DNA of 39,364 bases from contig JAGBQR010000041.1 in the NCBI GenBank assembly GCA_017632775.1, positions 1-39,364 of the forward strand, given 5' to 3'. Below the pieces are notes generated by a model. That model had not been told where the DNA came from. It ran no database searches and saw only the letters and a program-made list of their open reading frames with translations. The DNA is from Oscillospiraceae bacterium. Lineage in GTDB: Bacteria > Bacillota > Clostridia > Oscillospirales > Oscillospiraceae. Within the stretch, counting starts at the first letter, position 1, and every line of letters starts with the position of its first letter. The position numbers and the translations under genes are program-made. Shown piece after piece: positions 17,230 through 25,266 of the stretch.

Positions 17230-17953
17230 AAGGGGAGAGGACCTGCAGACCAGATGTGTCCACCGCAGAAGAATTACGCACACTCATTTTCTCACGCCGG
17301 CGGAGCAGCATGAACTTGAGACCGGACTGCGTCGCGAAGCGGGGTGCACCGTGTTGCTTCATGGAGGGGCTGCGGACTGTGAACGCAGTATTGCGTTTTT
17401 CCTTCCGGATTATCTTGTGCCGGAGGAATTTCATCCGGATGAGTTTATTGCGGCACTTCAGATCAAAGCCAGCTTCGGCGAACCCGGTCATCGGGACTAT
17501 CTTGGCGCGCTGCTGGGAATGGGGGTCGAGAGGGATCGGATCGGTGATATCCGGATTACAGAGAGCACGGCATATGTCTTCTGTGAGCCCGAGATCCTCA
17601 GACACATCTCCACGGTGGAAAAAGTGGGACGCTGCGGAGTGAAGACGCAGGTGGTGCCGTTGGAAGAAGTTCCTGCTGAAGAACACCGGGTCAGAACCGT
17701 TCAGTTTTCGGTGATGTCGTCCCGGCTGGATGCGGTCGTGGCAGGAATGTTCCGCCTTTCACGGACACAGGCGGCAAAGCATATTGCCCTTGGCGATGTT
17801 TCTCTCAATTACAGCGTGACCCTGCGGCAGGATACCCTGGTGAATCCGGGAGACGTGATCTCTCTTCGGGGCAAGGGAAAAGGCACTCTGTCGGAGACCG
17901 GAGGGACTTCCCGTAAGGGCAGGACGTTTCTGACAGCGGAAATACGAGTATGA
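17207..17953 (+). CDS. ylmH: YlmH-like S4-domain RNA-binding protein
   Basis: A 248-residue protein of the YlmH family. An N-terminal region matches the family, including H-R-D-Y-L-G-A-L-L-G-M-G and the G-D-I-R-I segment. It is followed by a C-terminal S4 RNA-binding domain (about 165-235; S-R-L-D-A-V-V and S-R-T-Q-A-A-K). YlmH has been linked to ribosome-associated quality control in Bacillus subtilis, where S4 proteins act on obstructed large subunits. The usual neighbours (divIVA, sepF, yggT) are absent. Instead the gene begins 23 bases inside the GTPase-NYN gene, with little ribosome site of its own, so it depends on translation of that gene. Confidence 0.9.
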   Translation: MEKTELIKRGEDLQTRCVHRRRITHTHFLTPAEQHELETGLRREAGCTVLLHGGAADCERSIAFFLPDYLVPEEFHPDEFIAALQIKASFGEPGHRDYLGALLGMGVERDRIGDIRITESTAYVFCEPEILRHISTVEKVGRCGVKTQVVPLEEVPAEEHRVRTVQFSVMSSRLDAVVAGMFRLSRTQAAKHIALGDVSLNYSVTLRQDTLVNPGDVISLRGKGKGTLSETGGTSRKGRTFLTAEIRV

Positions 17954-17969
17954 TCAGGAGGAATGAAAA

Positions 17970-19181
17970 ATGGAACTGAAGGAAAGATTCCTGCGTTATG
18001 TAATGGTTCACTCGGCGAGTGCGGAAGAAAGTGACTGCACCCCGTCTACACCGTGGCAGTTCGATTTGAGCCGGGTGCTCGAAGAGGAGATGCTCCGGAT
18101 GGGAATGGACAGGGTTATGGTGGACGAGCATGCCTATGTTTACGGAGAACTGCCCGCCACACCGGGCTGTGAGGAGAAGGAGACCGTTGCCTTTATCGCA
18201 CATCTTGATACGATTCCTGATTTCCCGGGAGAAAACGTTCGTCCGCAGGTGTTCGAAAATTATGACGGAAGCGATATCCCGCTGGGAGACTCAGGAAGAG
18301 TGCTCTCTGTAAAGGATTTTCCGCATCTGGAAAAACTGAAGGGGCAGACCCTTATCACCACGGACGGAACTACGGTCCTCGGAGCGGATGACAAGGCCGG
18401 TGTGGCCGAAATCATGCAGGCGTGCGAAGAAATCATGATTGAGCATCAGCCGCATGGCAGGGTCTGTGTCTGCTTCACACCGGATGAAGAGATCGGGCAC
18501 GGTGCTGCTTTCCTGGATCTGGATCGTCTTGGAGCTGCCTATGGATTCACGGTGGACGGAAGCGATCCCGGTGAACTGAGTTACGAGACATTCAATGCGG
18601 CTTCGGCAAAAGTGGAAGTGAATGGATTCAATATCCATCCGGGCAGCGCAAAGGGAAAAATGATCAATGCGAACCTTGTGGCAATGGAGATCAACGGACG
18701 CCTGCCTGCGGATGAGGTCCCGGCAAAAACAGAGGGCCATGAAGGCTTTTATCATTTGATGGAAACACAGGCGAGCGTGGAGAAAGCGACGCTCAGTTAT
18801 ATCCTGCGCGACCACAGCGCCGAGAAACTGGAAGAACGAAAGGAAGTGCTCCGGGAAAGTGTGCGTGCAGCCAACAGAGAATACGGGCCGGACACAGCGG
18901 TGCTTATCGTTCATGATCAGTACCGGAATATGGCGGAAGTTGTTCTTCAGCATCCGGAGATCCTGAAACGGGCAGAGCAGGCTATCCAGGCGGAGGGACT
19001 CACCCCGGTCTGCGAACCGGTCCGGGGAGGTACGGATGGTGCTCAGCTTACATTCCGGGGATTGGTCTGCCCGAATCTCGGGACCGGCGGGCATGCTTTC
19101 CACGGTCCCTATGAGCATATCACGACAGAGAGTATGGAAACCTGCAAAAACGTGATCAAACGGATCATTCTTGCCGGATAA
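17970..19181 (+). CDS. pepT: Peptidase T (tripeptide aminopeptidase)
   Basis: A 403-residue M20 metallopeptidase that removes N-terminal residues from tripeptides in the cytosol. Metal-site motifs are HLDT (His78, Asp80), G-A-D-D-K-A-G (Asp140) and T-P-D-E-E-I-G (Glu173/Glu174). G-G-T-D-G and the late H-G-P-Y-E-H-I motif are also present. The length is normal. AGGAGG lies 8 bases upstream. It is the last gene of the unit with the GTPase-NYN fusion and ylmH, 16 bases after ylmH. It could recycle peptides released by proteolysis, but may be in the unit only for convenience. Confidence 0.95.
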   Translation: MELKERFLRYVMVHSASAEESDCTPSTPWQFDLSRVLEEEMLRMGMDRVMVDEHAYVYGELPATPGCEEKETVAFIAHLDTIPDFPGENVRPQVFENYDGSDIPLGDSGRVLSVKDFPHLEKLKGQTLITTDGTTVLGADDKAGVAEIMQACEEIMIEHQPHGRVCVCFTPDEEIGHGAAFLDLDRLGAAYGFTVDGSDPGELSYETFNAASAKVEVNGFNIHPGSAKGKMINANLVAMEINGRLPADEVPAKTEGHEGFYHLMETQASVEKATLSYILRDHSAEKLEERKEVLRESVRAANREYGPDTAVLIVHDQYRNMAEVVLQHPEILKRAEQAIQAEGLTPVCEPVRGGTDGAQLTFRGLVCPNLGTGGHAFHGPYEHITTESMETCKNVIKRIILAG

Positions 19182-19221
19182 AGGGAAGAGAGCAGAAAAG
19201 AATCAGAACACATTTTTGGGT

Positions 19222-19254
19222 AAAAACCACCGGCTCAGCGAGCCGGTGGTTTTT
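19222..19254. terminator. Bidirectional terminator between pepT and folD
   Basis: A 14-bp perfect stem (19222-19235 / 19241-19254) has a 5-base loop, with A- and T-tracts inside the stem ends on both sides. It ends the plus-strand pepT unit and the minus-strand folD unit. Confidence 0.92.
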
Positions 19255-19290
19255 GTTTTGTACACAGTATTTCCGAACATAACAATACGA

Positions 19291-20148
19291 TCAGGGAGAT
19301 GCCTGAAGCAGCTTCTCGGCTGCCTGGATCACATGTTTGACCAGAACAGCGCCGGCTACTATACCGATTCCGCCGGGAACAGGAGTCACCGCTCTGACGA
19401 TCCTGCTTACAGCGGGGAGATCCACGTCCCCGTGCAGTATTCCGTCGCTGCCGGATGTGATGCCGACGTCGATCAGGATCTGTCCTTTCCGGACATGATC
19501 TGCTGTGATGAGACCCGGATTGCCGGCAGCAGAGATCACGACATCCGCGTTCCGGCACTCAGAAGCAAGGTCCGGGGAAAACGTATGACAGATGGTAACG
19601 GTCGCATCCCGGGTGAGCAGCAGCATTGCAAGGGGACGCCCGACAACGATGCTCCTTCCGACCACGCAGACTTTTTTCTCTTCAATTGTATAACCGTAAT
19701 AGTCGAGAAGTTCTATGCATGCGTTTGGAGCGCAGGGGGAAAAACCGCTTCGGCCGAGATATACGGAAGAGACAGAATCATTTGTCACACCGTCTACATC
19801 CTTGCGGGGATCGATAGCATTGCTGATGGTACGGCTGCTTATATGCTTTGGAAGCGGGAGCAGTACAATGATTCCGTGTACAGAATCATCTCGGTTCAAT
19901 GCAGTGATTGCTTCGAGCAGATCCGGCTGGGTCACTTCAGCGGGAAAATGAAGAGCGATACATCGGAGTCCCATTTTCTCGCAGCGACTTCTGGCGCTGT
20001 TTTCATAAGCAATCTGACTGGCATGTTCTCCGACGCGCAGCACAGCGAGGGAAGGAGTTACGCCGAGGGCTTTCAGGCCGGAACAGCGCTGTTTCACATT
20101 TTCTGCGATGGCCTCTGCGACCGGCTTCCCGTAAAGGATATCAGCCAT
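19291..20148 (-). CDS. folD: FolD-type methylenetetrahydrofolate dehydrogenase, probably lacking cyclohydrolase activity
   Basis: A 285-residue FolD protein with the NAD(P)-binding motif V-V-G-R-S-I-V-V-G-R-P and the C-terminal T-P-V-P-G-G-I-G signature. In bifunctional FolD the cyclohydrolase site uses a Lys four residues after a conserved Tyr, and a Gln before L-P-L-P. Here Tyr48 is kept, but the Lys position is Ala52 and the Gln position is Leu96. The Asp in K-D-V-D-G is kept. The protein therefore likely oxidises 5,10-methylene-THF but cannot hydrolyse methenyl-THF. FchA, encoded directly upstream, can do that step. The folD ATG overlaps the fchA stop by one base. Confidence 0.93.
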   Translation of the reverse strand: MADILYGKPVAEAIAENVKQRCSGLKALGVTPSLAVLRVGEHASQIAYENSARSRCEKMGLRCIALHFPAEVTQPDLLEAITALNRDDSVHGIIVLLPLPKHISSRTISNAIDPRKDVDGVTNDSVSSVYLGRSGFSPCAPNACIELLDYYGYTIEEKKVCVVGRSIVVGRPLAMLLLTRDATVTICHTFSPDLASECRNADVVISAAGNPGLITADHVRKGQILIDVGITSGSDGILHGDVDLPAVSRIVRAVTPVPGGIGIVAGAVLVKHVIQAAEKLLQASP

Positions 20149-20777
20149 TATGCTACCGGCCCTTTCAAAGATTCCTCGACGGCAAGACGTATCCTGTCAA
20201 GTCGAAAGGTAAGGTCTGAGAGAGATGCTTCGCTTTGTTCCCGAAGAGAAAGGGTTTCCGGAGAAGAGCGCATCAGAGAGAGATTGACAGCGACGTTCAT
20301 AAAGGCGCATTCTGTTCCAGCTCTGCAAAGAACCGCCGCGCAGCCGACATCCGAGAGAAGCGAACGGGAACAGTTTGGAAGCAGATGTTCCAGAAGCAGG
20401 CAGAGTTTTTCGGAGAGGCGGATCATCTCAAGCGGAGCATCGCAGGCAGTCCGGGCGGCCTGCTGTAATTTCTGCTCTCGATCCGCCGAATCCCTGCTCA
20501 TTTTATAAACGGCGGCAAGAGGAAGAAATCCTTCCGCATCCCGATCGATGCATTCCAGAAGAGAACGGCTGAGAGTTTCACACTCGGAACAAAGCCTTTC
20601 CGTTTCATCCCGGAGCAAAACATAATTCCTGTTCTGCGAGGTCAGTCCTGCGGCCATGGAGCCGAGAGCGGAAGCAAGAGAGATGGCAACTGCGGCAGCA
20701 GCGCCTCCTCCCGGCGCGGGTGAAGGGGAAGCCAGTTCCCGGATAAAGGAAGAAACGGTCTTTTCGTCAGAAATCAT
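20148..20777 (-). CDS. fchA: Cyclodeaminase/methenyltetrahydrofolate cyclohydrolase family protein
   Basis: A 209-residue helical protein of the FTCD_C/FchA family. The N-terminal S-P-S-P-A-P-G-G-G-A-A-A-A motif and the S-D-V-G-C-A-A motif are diagnostic. Family members hydrolyse methenyl-THF or deaminate formimino-THF. No formiminotransferase or histidine-degradation gene is near. Placement beside a FolD without the cyclohydrolase residues favours the cyclohydrolase role. It overlaps the PHP gene upstream by four bases (ATGA) and folD downstream by one. Confidence 0.9.
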   Translation of the reverse strand: MISDEKTVSSFIRELASPSPAPGGGAAAAVAISLASALGSMAAGLTSQNRNYVLLRDETERLCSECETLSRSLLECIDRDAEGFLPLAAVYKMSRDSADREQKLQQAARTACDAPLEMIRLSEKLCLLLEHLLPNCSRSLLSDVGCAAVLCRAGTECAFMNVAVNLSLMRSSPETLSLREQSEASLSDLTFRLDRIRLAVEESLKGPVA

Positions 20778-21643
20778 GGATCTTTCCTTTCTTTGTATCG
20801 TGTAAGGCTGCTTGCAGTGTCCCTCAGAGTATCGATAAGATCATAGGGAACACAGAGACTGCCTGTACCGCTTCCGAGGGAGATCTCCGGTTTTCGTTCT
20901 CCGTGGAAGTCACTTCCTCCGGTTTCGATCAGGCTGTATTCATGTGCAAGTTTCTGCAGATAGGAGATCTGCTCCGGAGTGTAGCCGGAATAGCGGCACT
21001 CCAGCCCCATCAGCCCATAGTCCAGACAATGTTCGATCAGATCCCGCAGTTCGGTATCATCCAGATTGTACTGAAACGGATGTGCCAGCACGGGCACTCC
21101 GCCGGAATGGAGAATGATGCGGAGAGAGTCTTCGATCGGAATGAAATGCCGGGCAAGCCAGTATCGGCATCCCTTGTTCAGAAATCGGCTGAACGCATCG
21201 CGTATATCTGCGGCTAGTCCCGAAGCGACGAGCAGTTCAGCAAAATGCGGTCTGCCGATCACATCACCGAAGCGTGCCTTCATTGCGGGATAATCAGCAG
21301 GGATCCCGTCTGCACGCATCCGCGCGGCGATCTTTTCATTTCGTTCGTCCCGATCCAGCACTACCCAGTTGAGTACGGGCAGAAGATGGGGAGAGTGAGG
21401 ATCAATGAAGTAGCCGAGAATATGCACGGAACCGTTAAAGCGGGTGCTGATCTCTATGCCCGGTATGATTTCCAGACCGAGTGCCGCTGCGGGTCCGCAG
21501 GCTCTTTCATAGCCTGAAATGGTGTCGTGATCGGTGATGGCAATGGCGGAAAGCCCGGCATGGCAGGCAAGTTCAGGAACAGTTTCTGGAGCTGCGGTAC
21601 CATCCGAGGCTGAGGTATGTACATGAAGATCGATTCTTTTCAC
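20774..21643 (-). CDS. PHP domain metal-dependent phosphoesterase
   Basis: A 289-residue PHP-family hydrolase resembling YciV/RNase AM and related 3',5'-nucleotide phosphatases. Metal-binding motifs are in order: D-L-H-V-H-T at 5-10, Asp14, I-T-D-H-D-T at 36-41, P-G-I-E-I-S (61-66), G-R-P-H-F, L-A-H-P-F and G-S-D-F-H-G. Several family members cut short RNAs or 3'-phosphorylated nucleotides; the substrate here is not known. It overlaps the amidohydrolase stop by four bases and fchA by four, so it is translated as part of a tight unit. A link to nucleotide salvage is a guess from the neighbouring amidohydrolase. Confidence 0.9.
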   Translation of the reverse strand: MKRIDLHVHTSASDGTAAPETVPELACHAGLSAIAITDHDTISGYERACGPAAALGLEIIPGIEISTRFNGSVHILGYFIDPHSPHLLPVLNWVVLDRDERNEKIAARMRADGIPADYPAMKARFGDVIGRPHFAELLVASGLAADIRDAFSRFLNKGCRYWLARHFIPIEDSLRIILHSGGVPVLAHPFQYNLDDTELRDLIEHCLDYGLMGLECRYSGYTPEQISYLQKLAHEYSLIETGGSDFHGERKPEISLGSGTGSLCVPYDLIDTLRDTASSLTRYKERKDP

Positions 21644-22914
21644 CGCCGGATCCTCTCTTTCATGAACGTTTCAGCTTTATGATAGAGTTCTGCGGGATCG
21701 TCGTCGATGTGGAAACGGCCGTCTTCATAGAGGACTCTGCCGTTCACCATGGTAATCTTTACGTTCTCTTTGGAACCGGAAAAAACGAGATTATTGGGGA
21801 TGCTGTTGAGTGGGCGCATATTCGGACGATTAAGATCGATCACGATGAGATCCGCTTTCTTTCCGACAGCCAGATCATCGCAGTTTTCCAGTCCCATGCA
21901 GCGAGCACCGTTCACACAGGCCATTTCCAGGACCTCTGCAGCAGGACAGGCGTTCGGATTATCTTCCAGCACATTTTGAAGTCCGGTCGTCAGAAACATC
22001 TCCCGGAACATATCCAGTGCGTTGTTGCTGGAGGCTCCGTCTGTACCGATCGCGAATCGGACACCCCGTTTCATCATGCGGGCGACAGGGGCGATCCCGC
22101 TGGCCAGTTTCAGGTTGGAAGCCGGATTTGTGACTGCCCAGAGATGCTTGTCCGCAAACATGTCGATATCGTCCTTCGTCATATGGCAGCAGTGAAATCC
22201 TCCGCCACCGTAGTTGAAAAAGCCGATGCTGTCCAGAAAAAGGGGAGGGGTCATTCCGTATCGTTGGATACAGCCTTCCACTTCAGCCTTCGTCTCTGAG
22301 AGATGGGTCCAGCAGGGAGCTTTATACTTCTCCGCCAGCGACACCATGTATTTCAGCCGTTCGATCCCTGTAGTGTATTCTGCATGGATGCCGAGCTGGT
22401 AAGAGATGCGGTCGCTGCACTGATTGTAATGCAGATAGTCCCGTTCAATGTCTGTGGGATCAGCGTCAAAATCATTCATGCCGGAACAAAGGACTGTCCG
22501 GAAGCCGCTGTCGATATTGGCTGCCACATAGGCCTCCGAATGGGAATACATGTCAAAGGAGGCGGTGATCCCGCTGGAGAGATACTCCAGGATACCAAGC
22601 TTCGTGAAAAGATAAACGGCCTCGTCATCAAGCTTTGCCTCATTGGGCCATATCGCTTCACGAAGCCAGCGGTCAAGGGGGAGATCATCGGCAAGAGAGC
22701 GGAGAAAGGTCATAGGCGTATGGGTGTGAGCATTTTTGAACCCGGGCATCAGAAGATTTCCATGAAGATCGATTTCCCGATCAAAACGGTTTTTATCTTC
22801 TGCTGTAGCCGGCCCGACATAGACGATGGTGTCACCGCTGATATGTACTTCATCCTCTGTGATATGCGGACCGTTTTCAAAGCGAAGGATTCTCCCGTTA
22901 AAAAAACGAAGCAT
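21640..22914 (-). CDS. Amidohydrolase, S-adenosylhomocysteine/5'-methylthioadenosine deaminase type
   Basis: A 424-residue metal-dependent amidohydrolase. Motifs in order: P-G-F-K-N-A-H-T-H-T (metal), G-I-H-A-E-Y, W-T-H-L-S-E-T, and G-T-D-G-A-S-S-N-N (catalytic Asp). A C-terminal composite beta domain has K-A-D-L-I-V-I-D. This pattern fits the SAH/MTA deaminase (MtaD/DadD) group, which deaminates SAH, MTA or 5'-deoxyadenosine; the exact substrate cannot be told from sequence. The start at 22914 is chosen because AGGA lies 9 bases upstream; the ATG at 22938 has no ribosome site. It is the first gene of the unit with PHP, fchA and folD, which links salvage of SAM by-products with one-carbon metabolism. 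Confidence 0.9.
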   Translation of the reverse strand: MLRFFNGRILRFENGPHITEDEVHISGDTIVYVGPATAEDKNRFDREIDLHGNLLMPGFKNAHTHTPMTFLRSLADDLPLDRWLREAIWPNEAKLDDEAVYLFTKLGILEYLSSGITASFDMYSHSEAYVAANIDSGFRTVLCSGMNDFDADPTDIERDYLHYNQCSDRISYQLGIHAEYTTGIERLKYMVSLAEKYKAPCWTHLSETKAEVEGCIQRYGMTPPLFLDSIGFFNYGGGGFHCCHMTKDDIDMFADKHLWAVTNPASNLKLASGIAPVARMMKRGVRFAIGTDGASSNNALDMFREMFLTTGLQNVLEDNPNACPAAEVLEMACVNGARCMGLENCDDLAVGKKADLIVIDLNRPNMRPLNSIPNNLVFSGSKENVKITMVNGRVLYEDGRFHIDDDPAELYHKAETFMKERIRR

Positions 22915-22954
22915 CGGATAATGTCCTGTCCTGTTCATTTATATTTATATATTC

Positions 22955-22983
22955 AGTGTATCATAATTGGAAGACGCTGGCAA
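22955..22983 (-). promoter_or_regulatory. Promoter of the amidohydrolase-folD unit
   Basis: On the minus strand TTGCCA (22983-22978), a 17-base spacer, TACACT (22960-22955) with an extended TG one base upstream. It lies about 40 bases before the preferred start codon. Confidence 0.6.
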
Positions 22984-23022
22984 ATCATATGTTTTCGTGT
23001 GAATGCAGGCACGTGGGCTGAA

Positions 23023-23051
23023 TTGCTTTTTGAACGGGAATAGTGTATACT
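23023..23051 (+). promoter_or_regulatory. Promoter of the MOP-family flippase gene
   Basis: TTGCTT (23023-23028), a 17-base spacer, TATACT (23046-23051), 25 bases upstream of the start codon. It diverges from the amidohydrolase promoter within the same 138-base gap. Confidence 0.65.
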
Positions 23052-23076
23052 TAACAACATCCGTAGAGGTGGATTT

Positions 23077-24687
23077 ATGGAAAAACAGAGCAGACAGAAT
23101 TATTTTTACGGCGCAGCCATTCTGACGGCCGGCGTCGTGATCATGAAAATACTCGGTGCGATCTACAAGATCCCTGTAGCCAACATCATCGGCGACGAGG
23201 GATATTCCATGTTCATCGCAACGTATAACGTATATAATGTCTTTCTCACGCTTGCAACTGCCGGACTTCCCGTGGCACTCTCCCGCCTGATCTCGGAAGC
23301 GGATGCGGAGAACAGGACCATGCAGGCCAGGGCTACATTCCGCGTTGCCATGAAGACCTTTTTCGTGATTGGTGCGGTATGTACGCTGATGATGCTTTTT
23401 TTCCCGGGACAGATCGCCGTCCGTATCCTTCATAATCCCGATGCAGAGGCAAGCATCCGGGTGATGGCACCATCAGTCCTGCTTGTATGTCTTGTTTCGG
23501 GTTACCGCGGATACTGTCAGGGATACAGCAACATGATCCCGACCACGGTAGGACAGGTGCTGGAGGTGCTGACAAAAGTAGTTGTCGGCCTTGTGCTGGC
23601 AGCCGTGATCATGCGTTCAGGGGGAACCAGAGCACAAGGATCGGCAGGCGCTATTTTTGGCGTTACAGCCGGTTCAGGGATAGCGTTGATTTACATGACC
23701 CTCTATAAACGGAGAAAATATCGCTTTGAAGACATTGATGATCCGGACATACCGGACAGCGACGGCCGCATTCTCCGGCGCTTTCTCCGTATCGGCATCC
23801 CGATCGCTTTCGGCGCATCCGCACTGTCTGTTCTGAACCTGATCGATTCCGGCCTCTGCATGCAGCGGCTCCAGTTTGCCGCCCATTTCGATCTGCAGAG
23901 TGCACAGAGGCTCTATGGAGTTTATGGGAAGGCCCAGACATTGTATAATTTGCCGGCGGCGTTCATCACACCCCTGACCATCTCGGTTGTTCCGGCGATC
24001 GCGGCAGCAAATGTCCGCGGTCTGGATGATGATGCCACAAAGATCTCGGAAGATTCGCTGCGTATCGCTGCGGCGATCAGTCTGCCGATGGGGGTCGGAC
24101 TTGCTGTCTTGTCCGCACCGATTATGCATGTGGTTTATCCGGACAGTCACGAAGCAGGGGCCGGACTTCTGGCAATCCTTGGAATAACTTCATTCTTCGT
24201 GTGTATGGTTCTGATGGAAAATGCTGTCCTTCAGGCGTCCGGCAGGGAGAAATACACGATGATCACGCTGATTACCGGAGGTGTCGTAAAGATCGTGATC
24301 AACTGGTTCCTTGTGGCAAATCCGGGTATAAATATCTATGGAGCGGCAATCGGGTCTCTTGTTAGTTATATCGTGATGATGGTCATGGATTTCGTGTTCA
24401 TGTGCAGGACACTGGACAAGGACCCGAATGTGCTGCGCATCCTGAAAGGTCCTGTGATAGCCAGCACGGCGATGGCGGGCACAGCGTGGCTCCTGTTTTT
24501 TGTCGCGTCGCGCTTGTTTAGAACGCAGATGGGCCGAATTGAGATGATTCTCTCGATGGGAACTGCCATTGCAGCGGCAGTCATCGTGTATGCGGTGTTT
24601 GCCATTCGTATGAAAGCGATATGCGCTGCGGACATGAAACTCATACCTGGGGGAGAAAAAATCTCAAAATTGTTACATTTACGCTGA
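23077..24687 (+). CDS. MOP-superfamily flippase (SpoVB/YtgP/polysaccharide transporter type)
   Basis: A 536-residue membrane protein with about 14 predicted helices, beginning Y-G-A-A-I-L-T-A-G-V-V-I-M-K-I-L-G-A-I-Y-typical of SpoVB/YtgP proteins in the MVF/PST branch of the MOP superfamily. Members flip lipid-linked precursors such as lipid II or polysaccharide units across the membrane. YtgP-like members can act as MurJ; SpoVB acts during sporulation. No sporulation or peptidoglycan gene lies beside it, so either role is open. AGAGGTG lies 7 bases before the ATG. No clear terminator separates it from the HU gene, which has its own promoter. Confidence 0.9.
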   Translation: MEKQSRQNYFYGAAILTAGVVIMKILGAIYKIPVANIIGDEGYSMFIATYNVYNVFLTLATAGLPVALSRLISEADAENRTMQARATFRVAMKTFFVIGAVCTLMMLFFPGQIAVRILHNPDAEASIRVMAPSVLLVCLVSGYRGYCQGYSNMIPTTVGQVLEVLTKVVVGLVLAAVIMRSGGTRAQGSAGAIFGVTAGSGIALIYMTLYKRRKYRFEDIDDPDIPDSDGRILRRFLRIGIPIAFGASALSVLNLIDSGLCMQRLQFAAHFDLQSAQRLYGVYGKAQTLYNLPAAFITPLTISVVPAIAAANVRGLDDDATKISEDSLRIAAAISLPMGVGLAVLSAPIMHVVYPDSHEAGAGLLAILGITSFFVCMVLMENAVLQASGREKYTMITLITGGVVKIVINWFLVANPGINIYGAAIGSLVSYIVMMVMDFVFMCRTLDKDPNVLRILKGPVIASTAMAGTAWLLFFVASRLFRTQMGRIEMILSMGTAIAAAVIVYAVFAIRMKAICAADMKLIPGGEKISKLLHLR

Positions 24688-24745
24688 TGTAGACTCGTTT
24701 TTCGGGTATTTTCATAGAAAAAACACAAAATAAAGCGTTTTCCTC

Positions 24746-24774
24746 TTGATTAACTCATAGATATGTGGTAAAGT
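24746..24774 (+). promoter_or_regulatory. Promoter of the HU gene
   Basis: TTGATT (24746-24751), a 17-base spacer, TAAAGT (24769-24774) with TGG just upstream (extended -10). The leader to the HU start would be about 103 bases. It has the same -10 as the promoter at 27528-27556. Confidence 0.6.
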
Positions 24775-24781
24775 CCTATCC

Positions 24782-24804
24782 GACATTCCGAAACAGAGAA
24801 TGTC
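24782..24804 (+). promoter_or_regulatory. Hairpin at the 5' end of the HU leader
   Basis: A 7-bp inverted repeat GACATTC (24782-24788) / GAATGTC (24798-24804) with a 9-base loop, at or just after the expected RNA start. It could stabilise the 5' end of the transcript or be a protein-binding dyad. Confidence 0.45.
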
Positions 24805-24883
24805 TCAATAAGATAAGGCACCTTTCGGATATAGGGTGGTCTTATGTTTTGGCTCCGGCCAAAAATACATTCAGGAGGAAACT

Positions 24884-25159
24884 ATGAACAAATCTGAACT
24901 CGTCGCTGCTGTTGCAGCAAAAGCCGGTCTTTCCAAGAAAGACGGTGAGAAGGCAGTCAACGCTGCTTTCGAAGCAATCACCGAGTCTCTCGTCAAAGGC
25001 GAGAAAGTCCAGCTTGTCGGCTTCGGCTCCTTTGAAACCAAAGAGCGCAATGCCCGCGTTGGCCGCAACCCCAAGACCAAGGAAGAGATCAGCATTCCTG
25101 CTACCCGCGTTGCCGCATTCAAGGCCGGCAAGGCTCTCAAGGATGCAGTTTCGAAGTAA
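24884..25159 (+). CDS. hup: HU family nucleoid protein
   Basis: A 91-residue histone-like DNA-binding protein that bends and compacts DNA. The start M-N-K-S-E-L-V, the G-F-G-S-F-E motif (47-52) and the DNA-intercalating arm R-N-P-K-T (61-65) are canonical, and the length is typical of the family. AGGAGG lies just before the ATG. Codons are strongly biased to C-ending forms (ctc, gtc, ggc, cgc), as expected of a highly expressed gene. A terminator lies 22 bases after the stop codon. Confidence 0.97.
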   Translation: MNKSELVAAVAAKAGLSKKDGEKAVNAAFEAITESLVKGEKVQLVGFGSFETKERNARVGRNPKTKEEISIPATRVAAFKAGKALKDAVSK

Positions 25160-25181
25160 TCTCGTCTGCATTGGGTAAGAT

Positions 25182-25211
25182 AAAAAGGAGTCGCGTCTGC
25201 GACTCCTTTTT
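25182..25211 (+). terminator. Terminator after HU
   Basis: A 13-bp perfect stem (25182-25194 / 25199-25211) with a 4-base loop GTCT and a T-tract. It lies between HU and rqcP, so rqcP is reached by read-through or by a promoter I could not identify. Confidence 0.92.
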
Positions 25212-25266
25212 ATTTGTAATGTTTACAGTCCTGATTGCATCAATAAGAATTATCGGGAGGAAAGAG

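Noticed and set aside
19171..20508. Plus-strand frame of about 445 codons opposite folD and fchA
   Set aside because: It crosses the terminator after pepT and lies opposite two well-supported genes; the translation has no domain features.
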